Assembly (NCBI RefSeq): GCF_004117055.1
Contig: NZ_CP026363.1
Location: forward strand, 4,751,001 to 4,815,000
Length of the DNA stretch: 64,000 nt
Direction of reading: 5' to 3'
Origin: Brevibacillus agri
GTDB taxonomy: Bacteria; Bacillota; Bacilli; Brevibacillales; Brevibacillaceae
In this document: positions 55,869 through 64,000 of the stretch, piece by piece
Layout of the letters: every line of letters begins with the position of its first letter
How positions within the stretch are numbered: position 1 is the stretch's first letter
Notes under the pieces: generated by a model
Databases searched by the model: none
Seen by the model: the letters and a program-made list of their open reading frames with translations, nothing else
What the model was told of the DNA's origin: nothing
Program-made: the position numbers and the translations under genes

Positions 55869-56724
55869 TTAGAGAGGAATGGAGCCATCCTGAATTCCAT
55901 ATGGATTTTTCCTGAATCGTCCGCGAAATTCGGCCGGAGACAACCCTACCTGCTTTTTAAAAATGCGGCTGAAATACAAGGCGTCTGCATAGCCGACGCT
56001 TTTCGCCACCTCGCCGATCGGCGCGTCGTTCGCCAACAGGCATTCCTTCGCCCGATTCAGCCGATAGGCCATCAAATACTTGCCCGGGCCCGGGCCCATG
56101 CCCGTATTTTTTGAAAACGTAGAACAAGCGATTTTCGTTGATGTCGTTTTGCTCCGCCAACGCCCGTACACTAAGCCCATCCATGTAATGCTCATGTATG
56201 TAGCTGGATACTTGCTCGAACAGTGCCTGCTCCCCATCGCTGCTCTGGTTGCGTGCACAAACGAACAGTTCCTCCAGGACGCAGCGAAACAACGTCTCCG
56301 TCTGAAAGGCAGAAATCCCACCCGGCTCCCTCGAGGAGCGCCAGAGAAGCTCAAGCAGCTCCATCAGGCGCGGGCTTTGTCCCGGAGTGAGCTGAAAATG
56401 CGCTCTACTCAAGGAAAATCCGGACGGCTCGGGCGCGCAAACCCGGTATAAAACAAGCAAATACTCCCACTTACTGTTGCCCGTAACCCGCCGATTCAAT
56501 GGCATACGGGCACCGCCATGCACGACATGTCCCGGCGACAGCGCATAGGACGTTCCGCTGAAATCAAACTCGGCCTTTCCTCTCAAGGGAAAAACAAAGC
56601 CTGGGAATGCTTCCGTATAGTCATCGCAACTCATGCCCGGATCGCGCACATAGCGACAGACTTGCTCCACTCGAAAAGAGGTACGCGCAAAATGCTCGGC
56701 AAGTATGTTGATATCCATCTTCAT
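55869..56724 (-). pseudogene. AraC-family regulator of siderophore uptake, frameshifted
   Basis: The N-terminal sensor part (EHFARTSFRVEQVCRYVRDP) and first helix-turn-helix (LSVRALAEQNDINENRLFYV) are in one frame. The second helix-turn-helix (IGEVAKSVGYADALYFSRIF) and the ending (QVGLSPAEFRGRFRKNPYG) are in another. The switch lies at an A6 run near 56112, just before GGGCCC repeats. AGGAGG precedes the start at 56724. It resembles Btr/YbbB-type regulators that sense siderophores. The single-base change may be a sequencing error. Confidence 0.85.
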
Positions 56725-56833
56725 TTCACACACCTCCTGCCATCAAGTGCCGTTGCTCCATGCGCTCATCGCCCGCGTCCGCTGGGACGAGTCCCGTTGC
56801 AGTCACATAACTTAATCATACTTATATTGATAT

Positions 56834-56848
56834 TGAGAATCATTCTTA
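56834..56848. promoter_or_regulatory. Fur-box-like site upstream of the AraC regulator
   Basis: TGAGAATCATTCTTA matches the 15-base Fur consensus TGATAATNATTATCA at 11 of 14 defined positions, and TTGATATTGAGAATC overlaps it. The site is about 110 bases before the AraC start. Confidence 0.7.
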
Positions 56849-57447
56849 TTGTTTTTCTCTTTCCTTCTTTTCCTCGCATTGCTGATGTCTGGTTGTCGGC
56901 TATAGCACGGGCAAAACAGAGTAGCTATCGCGATTACTCCCCATTCAATTCCAAATAGTAAAGTCATTAAACATAAAGATTCTAGATTGGCTCTATTTTT
57001 TGAAACTCTATTTTCAGGCAATCACGAAATACAGAGATTCCTGAAGCAGGGTAAAATTTTTTCAACAATACGAGCACCCTTTCAGCCCTAGTTTCCCCCT
57101 CATACACCAATTAACCACGCTTATGTAAAATACCAAAGGGTTCCGAAAGTCGAGATATGTTGGCCGAAAGAGTCGGTCCGGAAAGGAGATGTTTTATAGA
57201 AGCGCCCCTGGAGTCCACATTCGTTCCTAGAACAACAAATATACAAAGGCACCTACAATGTGCATATCACAGGACTATTATCCTTTAATTGCTTTAAATC
57301 CCTTTGAACAAAATAGTACTTAATGTTCATTTTTTCAATTAATTATATAATTCGACATTTTTTTCAATTACTTTGCTATAAACTAATAATCAAAATAATT
57401 CCAAACCAATCTGTTGAATCAAACCAATGAAGATAGGAGATGTTTTC
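56849..57447. other. A/T-rich intergenic region without a recognisable gene
   Basis: About 600 bases of low-GC sequence. No frame has a ribosome site. TAGGAG at 57434 belongs to the interrupted secreted protein. The promoter of that gene is expected in 57300-57420, where several A/T-rich hexamers occur. Confidence 0.45.
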
Positions 57448-57480
57448 ATGAAATCTAAGAAAAGATTATTAAGTGGAGCT

Positions 57481-58924
57481 CATTAGCGTTGCATAAAAAA
57501 TGAATCCATCTATTGTCAAATTATTCTGAATGACATTTTCAACTTCACAACCAAAAACGAGAACAGCCAAGCAAAAGGTAGCCACTATCCATTTGGTAGT
57601 TTTATACATTTATTACAACATCGACAACAACAAACAACACTTACTTCCTTTTCTGTCGCCCTCTGGATGTTCGTTTGGATTGGTAATCCATTCTGCCTAT
57701 CCATTGTTCAAAGGTCTGCCAGAGAAACACTTTGAGCCATCTACTGATTTGCAGCAGACTGTGCTGACTGTTTCTTTCCAGCTTTACAAGAAGCAACAAG
57801 CAGTAAGCAATGAGAGCGAGAAAAACTTGATTCCAGACCGCATTTTCACTTGTTCCATAGAACGTCTTGATCTTTGCGTGTTGTTTCATCCATTTGAAAA
57901 ACAGTTCTATTTGCCAGCGCCAACGGTAGATGTCGCTCAATTCTTCTGCTTCTAAGTCGAACCGATTGGTGATGATTCGAATACGATTTCCTTTCGAATC
58001 ATGCGTTTCAATCAGTCGTAACACATTATCCACCCGTTTTTGTGGCGTTCCAAGAAGGATCATGGAGTCAGATAAAACGGAGCTTTCTGGTGGTACTTTG
58101 AAAGTATACAAATGACGAGTTTCCGCGTTATCCTTGAGACGTGAAGCAAAAAAGATGCCCTGATCGGTATACTCATCGAACTTTTCATAATCCACGTACC
58201 CTCGATCAAAGACGTACATGGCTCCGATCTCATCAATCAGCGACTCCATTTGGGTGCGGTCATTGGATTTGGCACAAGTTAGGGAAATCTTTTCAGGATA
58301 GACATCCTCCTGGCTTGCGAAAACGAGACGAAGATGAATTTTGATTCCTGCCTTTGTTTCGCGAAAGGTTGCCCACTTATACTTTTGCAAACATAATCCA
58401 ATTGTAGTGGAATCAATGATCTTTATGTGTTTTCGAAGAGAGCAGGCTTTTCCGGAAACGCGTTGAATTTGCTGGACAAGGTCGACAAAAACTTCTTCAA
58501 GCAAAGCAGGTTCTACCCGATTGTTTTTTCGACTAAGCTGTGCGGGGCTGATCGATGACAGTCCTAATTCTTGCTGAAATTTCTTTGATAGAACATCGTC
58601 AGCAATGGCTCGAAGCCCTTCGCGTTGCTGAAGTTGGGCATGTAAAAATAGGAGAAGATACGCTTTTGTCGTCAGCTTCTTCACGTACTTGTCTTGATCC
58701 GTTTCGTCAATTCGTTGTTGAAGTTTCATAATATTGATGGGTGCAACCCATTTACCAAATGAAGAAAATAGGGTATTCTTGTCCATGAGCTATCCTTTGC
58801 GTTGGATTTGGACAGGAACTACCTGACCTTTCCAGTGTAAAGGATTTTTTTGTTCCCTAGACAACCAAATACCAAAGATTATGTGTATTTTGAATGATGG
58901 GAAAAGATTAATGCAACGCTAGTG
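57481..58924 (-). mobile_element. Complete IS4-family insertion sequence (1444 bp)
   Basis: The ends are imperfect inverted repeats: CATTAGCGTTGCATAAA at the left, and at the right the complement of CACTAGCGTTGCATTAA. The 9-bp target duplication AGTGGAGCT occurs at 57472-57480 and 58925-58933. The element carries one transposase gene. It is the full version of the deleted copy at 38296-39251. Confidence 0.95.
57641..58786 (-). CDS. IS4-family DDE transposase
   Basis: The 381-residue transposase carries the IS4 family Y-R-E-K signature in IYRWRWQIELFFKWMKQ near residue 320, and the Asp-containing strands IKIIDSTTIGLCLQKYKWA near residue 125 and YVFDRGYVDYEKFDEY near residue 200. All three catalytic positions appear intact, so it may be active and could also move the deleted copy. 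It spans most of the element. Confidence 0.95.
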   Translation of the reverse strand: MDKNTLFSSFGKWVAPINIMKLQQRIDETDQDKYVKKLTTKAYLLLFLHAQLQQREGLRAIADDVLSKKFQQELGLSSISPAQLSRKNNRVEPALLEEVFVDLVQQIQRVSGKACSLRKHIKIIDSTTIGLCLQKYKWATFRETKAGIKIHLRLVFASQEDVYPEKISLTCAKSNDRTQMESLIDEIGAMYVFDRGYVDYEKFDEYTDQGIFFASRLKDNAETRHLYTFKVPPESSVLSDSMILLGTPQKRVDNVLRLIETHDSKGNRIRIITNRFDLEAEELSDIYRWRWQIELFFKWMKQHAKIKTFYGTSENAVWNQVFLALIAYCLLLLVKLERNSQHSLLQISRWLKVFLWQTFEQWIGRMDYQSKRTSRGRQKRK

Positions 58925-60049
58925 AGTGGAGCTGCATTACTTAGTATATGTCTTTCAGCTACTTCCGTATTTGCCGCATCATCAACATGGTCAAATAATG
59001 GATCATATGAAAAAACAATATGGTGGAAGCCTTACTCAGGAACGTTTAATGTTACTAAAGATTCATCCTTATCCAAAAATTACAGCACGGATAGATTTCA
59101 AATATAGTGCAAATCAGAAAAGTGAGATGATGCGTTATATAAGCTATTACCCAACTTATGATTTTCGTGACGAATCAAAAAATGGGTTTGATGGCTCTTT
59201 CATTTCTACAAATTTGCCCGACCCTAAATATGATTACGAAGATGACAATGGTGATGGAAAAGATGATGAATTAGAAGCAGTATCTAGAGACCAATGGAGT
59301 ATTAGTGCTAACACGAATTACTATGTAACTAGTAGCTTTGGTGTGGTAAATACGACAAATGATCCCAAGGTTTCTTCTTATGCATCAATTAGTGTAGCAC
59401 CAATTTATCCAGGAGGGGACTACAACACTGTTGCTGGTACAGCCGAACTTCTCGGAGTATTTAAATATAGCCAGTTATCAACTCCTTCATCTGTGTCAAA
59501 TAGAGAAGCTCTCGTCTTGAATACTGAAATTTTAGCGGATAGAGAATATGATAAAATCAAAACGAAAGGTGATTTAGAGAACTACAAAAACAATGTAAAC
59601 AAAAGAGTGGAAAGGTTCAAAAGTAACGATGATTACCAATTTGTGATTACATTAAAGAACCCTATGAGCATAGACAGTTTTTACGATTTGGTTTCCGATT
59701 ATAATTTAGAGGTTTCAGAATTGTATGCCAGAGGTATTGATAGTGAAAAAAATATTGTAACTATCGGCACAAAAACAATTCAACCAGAGGTTTTAGAGAG
59801 CATTCAAAAAGAAGCTTCTTATAGCTTCAAGGGTATTATTGAAATTGAAGGTACTGCTAAAGGAAAAGACTTAAAAAAGATAATGAAAAATGATAAAGTT
59901 TTTGCTGTAGAAGTGCAAACTGAAGATCAACCAGCATTTGGTTTGTACTGGAAGAAGGAAACTCTCAACAAATGATTACATTTAAAAATAAAGGTCTGCA
60001 AAATCATACTGTAGACCTTTACTTTTCCTTTGCGAGAGGAGAAACTTTC

Positions 60050-60511
60050 ATGACGAAAACAAAATCTGGATGGTTACGAACGCTAGTGGAAATAGGGATG
60101 ATATACGTTTCTTTATACGCGATTGTCTTTCTTATCGGCGTATACAGCTTTACAATCGTCACGGATTTGCCGACTGATCGGGATAAAAACGGATCTGGAC
60201 TATTTCTAGGCACCCTTGTCAATTGCGTTCCTTTTTTGCTTCTTGGTTGGAGAGCACATTTTTTTCACAATCGAAATATTCATACTGTTGCTATTGCCAC
60301 CGTAGTTACTTCCTTCCTTTTGGAAAAATTTTTACCTGTCTGTTTCGCGTATGTATTCTCTCCAGCAGACCCGTTTGTACTTCTAAGCGAAGAGCTTCCT
60401 TATTATATTTTTGGCATCAATTACATCCTATATGGCACCCTTTTATCGTGCTTATCTTTTTATATTGGCTTGTTTGTCAGGCGATCATTAAAGCAGCATA
60501 CTGCGTCATAA
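60050..60511 (+). CDS. Four-helix membrane protein of unknown function
   Basis: The 153-residue product has four hydrophobic helices (IGMIYVSLYAIVFLIGVYS, FLGTLVNCVPFLLLGW, HTVAIATVVTSFLLEKF, YYIFGINYILYGTLLSCLSF). No motif points to a function. GAGAGGAG precedes the ATG at 60050, 75 bases after the interrupted secreted-protein gene; the two may have formed one operon. Confidence 0.7.
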   Translation: MTKTKSGWLRTLVEIGMIYVSLYAIVFLIGVYSFTIVTDLPTDRDKNGSGLFLGTLVNCVPFLLLGWRAHFFHNRNIHTVAIATVVTSFLLEKFLPVCFAYVFSPADPFVLLSEELPYYIFGINYILYGTLLSCLSFYIGLFVRRSLKQHTAS

Positions 60512-60517
60512 CCTCCA

Positions 60518-60551
60518 AAAGACCCTTACTGAATCAGCAGGGTCTGTTCGG
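60518..60551 (+). terminator. Terminator after the four-helix membrane protein
   Basis: AGACCCT pairs with AGGGTCT around a 13-base loop. The following T run is weak. Confidence 0.55.
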
Positions 60552-60616
60552 TTGCAAAAGGACACGTAGAAGGAGCTTTGCTGGCCGCTTCCATTTTTGC
60601 GTCTGTATTCATTTTT

Positions 60617-62362
60617 TTACGGCTTGCTGACAGCCTCCAAGCCATTCCATACCCCAAACTGCGCCTGATACAAGCGGCTGTACACACCGCCTGCGTCGAC
60701 CAGCTCGCGATGATGCCCCTGCTCGACGATGCCCTCCCCCGTCACCACGACGATTCGGTCTGCATCCTTGATCGTCGCCAGCCTGTGCGCGATCACCAGC
60801 GTCGTCCGGCCTTTGGACAGCTCTGCCAACGATTGCTGAATCGCCAGCTCTGTCTCCGTATCCAGCGCCGAGGTCGCTTCATCGAGAATCAGGATCGGCG
60901 GATTTTTCAGGAACATGCGGGCAATCACCAGCCGCTGCTTTTGACCGCCGGACAGCTTCACGCCGCGCTCCCCGATCACCGTCTCCATGCCTAGCTCCTG
61001 CGCGCGAATAAAGTCATCGAGTCGCGCTCGCCGTGCCGCTTCCCAGATTTCCTCCTCGCTCGCCTCCAGTTTTCCATACAAAATATTTTCGCGAATCGTG
61101 CCCGCGAACAGGAACACATCCTGCTGCACAATCCCGATCTGTCGGCGCAACGAATCTTGTGTCACCTGGCGGATGTCCACCCCGTCAATGCTGATCGAAC
61201 CGCTCTCGACCTCGTAAAACCGCGGCAGCAAGCTGCAGAGCGTCGTTTTGCCCGCACCGGACGGACCGACGAACGCGATCGTTTCTCCTTTGCGGATGAC
61301 CAGATCGACCTGATCGAGCACTTTTTTCTCTCCGTCATAGCTGAAGGAGACCTGGTCGAAGCGAATCTCTCGCTGAAACGGCTTCATTTCCACCGCGTCC
61401 GGAGCATCCGCCACATCCGGCTCTGTGTCCAGCAATTCGGTATAGCGCTTGAAGCCTGCGAAGCCTTGCGGATAACTTTCCACAATGGCGTTGATCTTCT
61501 CAATCGGACGGAAAAACACGTTCGTCAGCAACAAAAAGCCGACAAACTCTCCGTACGTAAGCTGTTCGCGAATGACGAACCAGGTTCCGCACACCATGAC
61601 AAACAAAGTGACAAAGCGCATCATCATGTAGCTGATCGAGCCGTTTTTGGCAATCAGCTTGTAGGAGCTGAGCTTGGTCAGGCGAAAGCGCCCGTTGTTG
61701 ACAGCAAATTGTGCTTCCTCGTGCTTCTCGTTGGCAAACGCCTTGACGACACGGATGCCACCCACGCTGTCTTCAATGCGAGCGTTGAAGTCGCCCACAT
61801 CGCGAAACAGTTGGTGGATCGCCTGGGTCATTTTTTTGTTGAAGTACACGACGACCCAGATGATGGCCGGCACAACGATGAAGGTGATAACCGCAAGCTG
61901 CCAGTTGATGGACAGCATGAGCGCAAACGACCCGACAAGCGTCATGATCGCGATAAACAAATCCTCCGGTCCGTGATGCGCCATTTCGCCAATCATGTTC
62001 ATGTCGTTTGTCAAGCGACCAATCAAATGCCCGGTCTTCGTATTGTCAAAAAATCGGAACGACAGCTTCTGAATATGCGAAAACAGCTTGCGCCGCATAT
62101 CCGTCTCGATGTTGATGCCCAGCATATGCCCCCAGTAGTTGACGATGTACATAAGCAATGTGTTCAAGGCATACAAAGCGAGCAGTCCAAGCGAAGCCCA
62201 CAAAATCATGCCCCACTTCCCGCCCGGCAGCAAATCGTCGATAAAAGCATTTACCGCTACCGGAAACGCCAGCTCCAGCAAACCGGCAATGATTGCGCAG
62301 CCAAAATCAAGCACAAACAACCATTTATACGGGCGGTAGTAGGAGAAAAAGCGTCGAATCAA
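60617..62362 (-). CDS. ABC exporter (fused membrane and ATPase domains), Fur-box controlled
   Basis: The 581-residue half-transporter has six N-terminal helices (about 1-310) and an ATPase domain with Walker A GPSGAGKTT, signature [14 protein letters not shown], Walker B ILILDEATSALD and the switch His in VIAHRLATI. It would work as a homodimer exporting a lipid, drug or siderophore-like compound. A TTG start at 62362 follows GGGGG. A Fur-box-like site 75 bases upstream and an AraC regulator next to it suggest a role in siderophore export or iron homeostasis; this is inference. Confidence 0.92.
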   Translation of the reverse strand: MIRRFFSYYRPYKWLFVLDFGCAIIAGLLELAFPVAVNAFIDDLLPGGKWGMILWASLGLLALYALNTLLMYIVNYWGHMLGINIETDMRRKLFSHIQKLSFRFFDNTKTGHLIGRLTNDMNMIGEMAHHGPEDLFIAIMTLVGSFALMLSINWQLAVITFIVVPAIIWVVVYFNKKMTQAIHQLFRDVGDFNARIEDSVGGIRVVKAFANEKHEEAQFAVNNGRFRLTKLSSYKLIAKNGSISYMMMRFVTLFVMVCGTWFVIREQLTYGEFVGFLLLTNVFFRPIEKINAIVESYPQGFAGFKRYTELLDTEPDVADAPDAVEMKPFQREIRFDQVSFSYDGEKKVLDQVDLVIRKGETIAFVGPSGAGKTTLCSLLPRFYEVESGSISIDGVDIRQVTQDSLRRQIGIVQQDVFLFAGTIRENILYGKLEASEEEIWEAARRARLDDFIRAQELGMETVIGERGVKLSGGQKQRLVIARMFLKNPPILILDEATSALDTETELAIQQSLAELSKGRTTLVIAHRLATIKDADRIVVVTGEGIVEQGHHRELVDAGGVYSRLYQAQFGVWNGLEAVSKP

Positions 62363-62434
62363 TCAATGGCCCCCTTTTGGCGTTGGGTTCGCTCCTGTCA
62401 GTACTGACCCGGCAAGCTTTTGTCAACGCAACTG

Positions 62435-62449
62435 CAATAATGATTATCA
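62435..62449. promoter_or_regulatory. Fur box upstream of the ABC exporter
   Basis: CAATAATGATTATCA matches the Fur consensus TGATAATNATTATCA at 12 of 14 defined positions. It lies between the AraC gene end and the exporter start. Confidence 0.8.
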
Positions 62450-62519
62450 ATTTCATCAATAAGTATAGCAATGTGCCTTGTGAAAGAGAATGGCACATTC
62501 ATGAATCGATATGGATTAT

Positions 62520-63347
62520 TCATGAATCCCGTTGAAACTCGCTCGGGGACAGGCCGGTGTATTTTTTGAAGCGCTTGCTGAAATACAACGGATCGGAAAA
62601 GCCTGTCCTTTGCGCCACCTCCTTGATGCTCAATTGGCTGTGCACGATATTCAACAAGTTTTTCGCCTGGTTAAGTCTGTATCTGTTCAAATATTCACCC
62701 GGACTAATTTTCAAATGCTTCTGAAACAGGTAAGCGAGCCGGTTGACATTGATCTGGTGCATTTCCGCAAGCCGATTCATGCTCAAGTTTTCCATGTAAT
62801 GATTATGAATATAATCGAGCAGCCGCTCCAGCAATAGCCGCCCCTCGTCTTGCGCGCGATACAGCACGAGCGAAAACAGCTCGTTCAAGATGCCGTACCA
62901 CAGCTCTTTTACGCGCAGCTTGTACAAGTCGCCGGGGCTGTTCCAGTACCGCTCAAGCTGCCTCAGCTTCTCCTGCAGCCGGGCGCTCTGCTCGACAAGG
63001 TGCAAGCCGTAATGCTGCCCGGCGTAATCGCATGCATCAGCCAGCTCCCAGTGCTTCACCTGATAGAGCACGAGAATGTAGACCCACTTTTCCTCGCCGA
63101 TCACCTTGCGATCAAACGCCATGTCAGGGCCAGCGTGTACGACCATCCCCGGCTCCATATCGTATCCCGTGCCGTCAAACCACATTTTGGCTCTCCCGGA
63201 TAGAGGGAAAATAAATGCCGAATGCAGCCCGGTTCGTCCCCCAAAATATTTCATTCCCGGCTGTCGTTCTTCGAGGGATACACTGGTGAGTGTAATGGCT
63301 CCCCTGGCGTAATAGTCGATCAACAGACCAACCTTTGCTCTCTCCAT
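62520..63347 (-). CDS. AraC-family regulator, Fur-box controlled
   Basis: The product of about 275 residues has an N-terminal cupin-like sensor (GLHSAFIFPLSGRAKMWFDG, EPGMVVHAGPDMAFDRKV) and two C-terminal helix-turn-helices (LSMNRLAEMHQINVNRLAYL; LSIKEVAQRTGFSDPLYFSK) with the family ending GLSPSEFQRDS. It is a paralogue of the frameshifted AraC gene at 55869-56724: both share the GMVVHAG/GHVVHGG and KWVYILVLY/KWEYLLVLY segments. It is likely an iron- or siderophore-responsive activator of the exporter. The start at 63347 has GGCGGGG upstream. Confidence 0.92.
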   Translation of the reverse strand: MERAKVGLLIDYYARGAITLTSVSLEERQPGMKYFGGRTGLHSAFIFPLSGRAKMWFDGTGYDMEPGMVVHAGPDMAFDRKVIGEEKWVYILVLYQVKHWELADACDYAGQHYGLHLVEQSARLQEKLRQLERYWNSPGDLYKLRVKELWYGILNELFSLVLYRAQDEGRLLLERLLDYIHNHYMENLSMNRLAEMHQINVNRLAYLFQKHLKISPGEYLNRYRLNQAKNLLNIVHSQLSIKEVAQRTGFSDPLYFSKRFKKYTGLSPSEFQRDS

Positions 63348-63900
63348 TTGCACCCCGCCTTGCTTTTTACTCAAAAGAACCGTTGGATGTAAGCGCGGCA
63401 TGGTCGCTACCGCATCCAGGAAAAGCTCTGCAACCACCCAGCACATGGATATGCTTCATGCATGGATATGCTTCACGCTTGGCTAGCTTTGGTCACGCAC
63501 ACGCTTCTCCTATCGGCAGGCAAGCGCCAGCCTCGCTTGGTTCTTCTCTCGCTGGTTCTTCTGTTCAGGTGTTGTTGCCAGCGGCTCGCGCTGTTACTCC
63601 GCTCGGCGTAGCACCTGGCATTGGAACACATTTTTACTCACAAAATCTGCAATTTACCTCTTGTGAAAATTTCGGTTCTCGTTTATCATAATAGATAATG
63701 ATTATCATTTTCAACCAATCAACTTGGCCAAACTGTCGAACTCTACAGCTTGGTCTTCTGGCTGCTTGCAGGACTGATTTCTTCATTTCTTGCGTGTAAC
63801 GAATCAGTCACCTGTTGCATCCGGTTCGCTTGCTTGCTGATCGGCTTCAGGAGATGGAGCGATACATACTGCTTTTCATGTTGATCGTAACAAATAAAAT
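63348..63900. other. Regulatory and empty region upstream of the AraC regulator
   Basis: About 550 bases between the AraC start and the tRNA terminator. It contains a near-perfect Fur box at 63693-63707, and CATGGATATGCTTCA repeated twice near 63444-63475. No gene is supported. Confidence 0.5.
63693..63707. promoter_or_regulatory. Near-perfect Fur box upstream of the AraC regulator
   Basis: AGATAATGATTATCA matches the Fur consensus at 13 of 14 defined positions. It is about 345 bases before the AraC start, so the promoter must be far upstream or an unannotated leader exists. Confidence 0.85.
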
Positions 63901-63926
63901 AACCCTAAGGATGTTCATCCTTAGAG
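63901..63926 (-). terminator. Terminator downstream of tRNA-Leu
   Basis: On the minus strand CTAAGGAT pairs with ATCCTTAG around GAAC, followed by GGTTATTTTATT. Confidence 0.85.
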
Positions 63927-63940
63927 CTTGATTTCAGAAA

Positions 63941-64000
63941 TGGTGCCGGTGAAGGGACTTGAACCCCCACGGTTTCCCTCACGATTTTGAGTCGCGCGCG
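63941..64000 (-). tRNA. tRNA-Leu (anticodon CAA), 3' part
   Basis: The minus strand ends in ACCGGCACCA with the CCA encoded. GGTTCAAGTCC forms the T arm, GTGAGGGAAACCGTG is a long variable arm typical of class II tRNAs, and the anticodon loop CTCAAAA gives CAA. The 5' part lies outside the window. Confidence 0.93.

Larger units (their letters stand above)
57448..59975 (+). pseudogene. Secreted protein gene interrupted by an IS4-family element and a frameshift
   Basis: The start ATG 57448 follows TAGGAG and encodes KSKKRLLSGA. The IS element follows at 57481. After the element the frame resumes (GAALLSICLSATSVFAASS), completing a signal peptide with a cleavage site after VFA. This frame stops at 59107, while the rest (YSANQKSEMMRYISYYPTYD to the end at 59975) is in another frame, so a second lesion lies near 59090-59105. 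The mature protein would have about 340 residues with an acidic segment (DYEDDNGDGKDDELEA). I do not recognise its family. Base composition is A/T-rich compared with neighbours. Confidence 0.8.

Overview
The window looks like chromosome from a Gram-positive endospore former, most probably a Brevibacillus. Support comes from strong AGGAGG-type ribosome binding sites, sporulation genes (YhbH, PrkA), a GerPF-like spore protein, Fur boxes, and a type V-B CRISPR system of the kind known from Brevibacillus and Alicyclobacillus relatives. The genus is an inference from gene content; no 16S gene is present.

Layout. 1-1643 is a truncated PAS-GGDEF-EAL protein. 2078-4285 is a type II restriction-modification island (methylase, C protein with C-boxes, nuclease gene with an in-frame stop). 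4601-20814 is mostly housekeeping and accessory metabolism: an FMN alpha-hydroxy-acid oxidase, a GerPF-like protein, a decayed glycosidase lipoprotein, PadR/VanZ, a polar amino-acid ABC importer, AlkD-like repair, TrmB-AzlC-AzlD, a cyclic-di-GMP riboswitch upstream of an acyltransferase-like gene plus a chemoreceptor, and a dCache-GGDEF cyclase. 20815-22807 is a remnant-rich transition.

22808-39251 is the centrepiece: a type V-B CRISPR-Cas locus read on the minus strand. One cas operon (cas12b, cas4-cas1 fusion, cas2; 30997 to 25676) is flanked by two arrays: array 1 with 35 repeats (22808-25321) and array 2 with 73 repeats plus one degenerate repeat (31544-36902). Each array has its own leader and its own tracrRNA-like gene with a conserved promoter. 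The two tracrRNA copies differ at the bases that face the array-specific repeat bases, so each pairs best with the array beside it. Several spacers were taken repeatedly from the same two protospacer sites. The locus is bordered by a fossil copy of the yhbH 3' end, a decayed MarR/NAD(P)H-oxidoreductase pair and an internally deleted IS4-family element.

39475-43373 holds yhbH, prkA and small membrane proteins. 43564-45296 is an IS200/IS605 element with intact tnpB (the Cas12 ancestor family) and a frameshifted tnpA. 45303-54692 is housekeeping (HAD phosphatase, TrmL, Ogt, QueG, RNase HI, purine permease, ferredoxin-NADP reductase). 54794-63347 is an iron-linked region: siderophore binding lipoprotein, two AraC regulators, an ABC exporter and three Fur-box-like sites, interrupted by a complete IS4-family element inside a secreted-protein gene. 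The window ends in the 3' part of a tRNA-Leu(CAA) gene.

Recurring theme: many genes are freshly broken (two frameshifts lie at A6 runs), so either sequencing homopolymer errors or recent decay is present. Everything here was read by eye; no searches were run.
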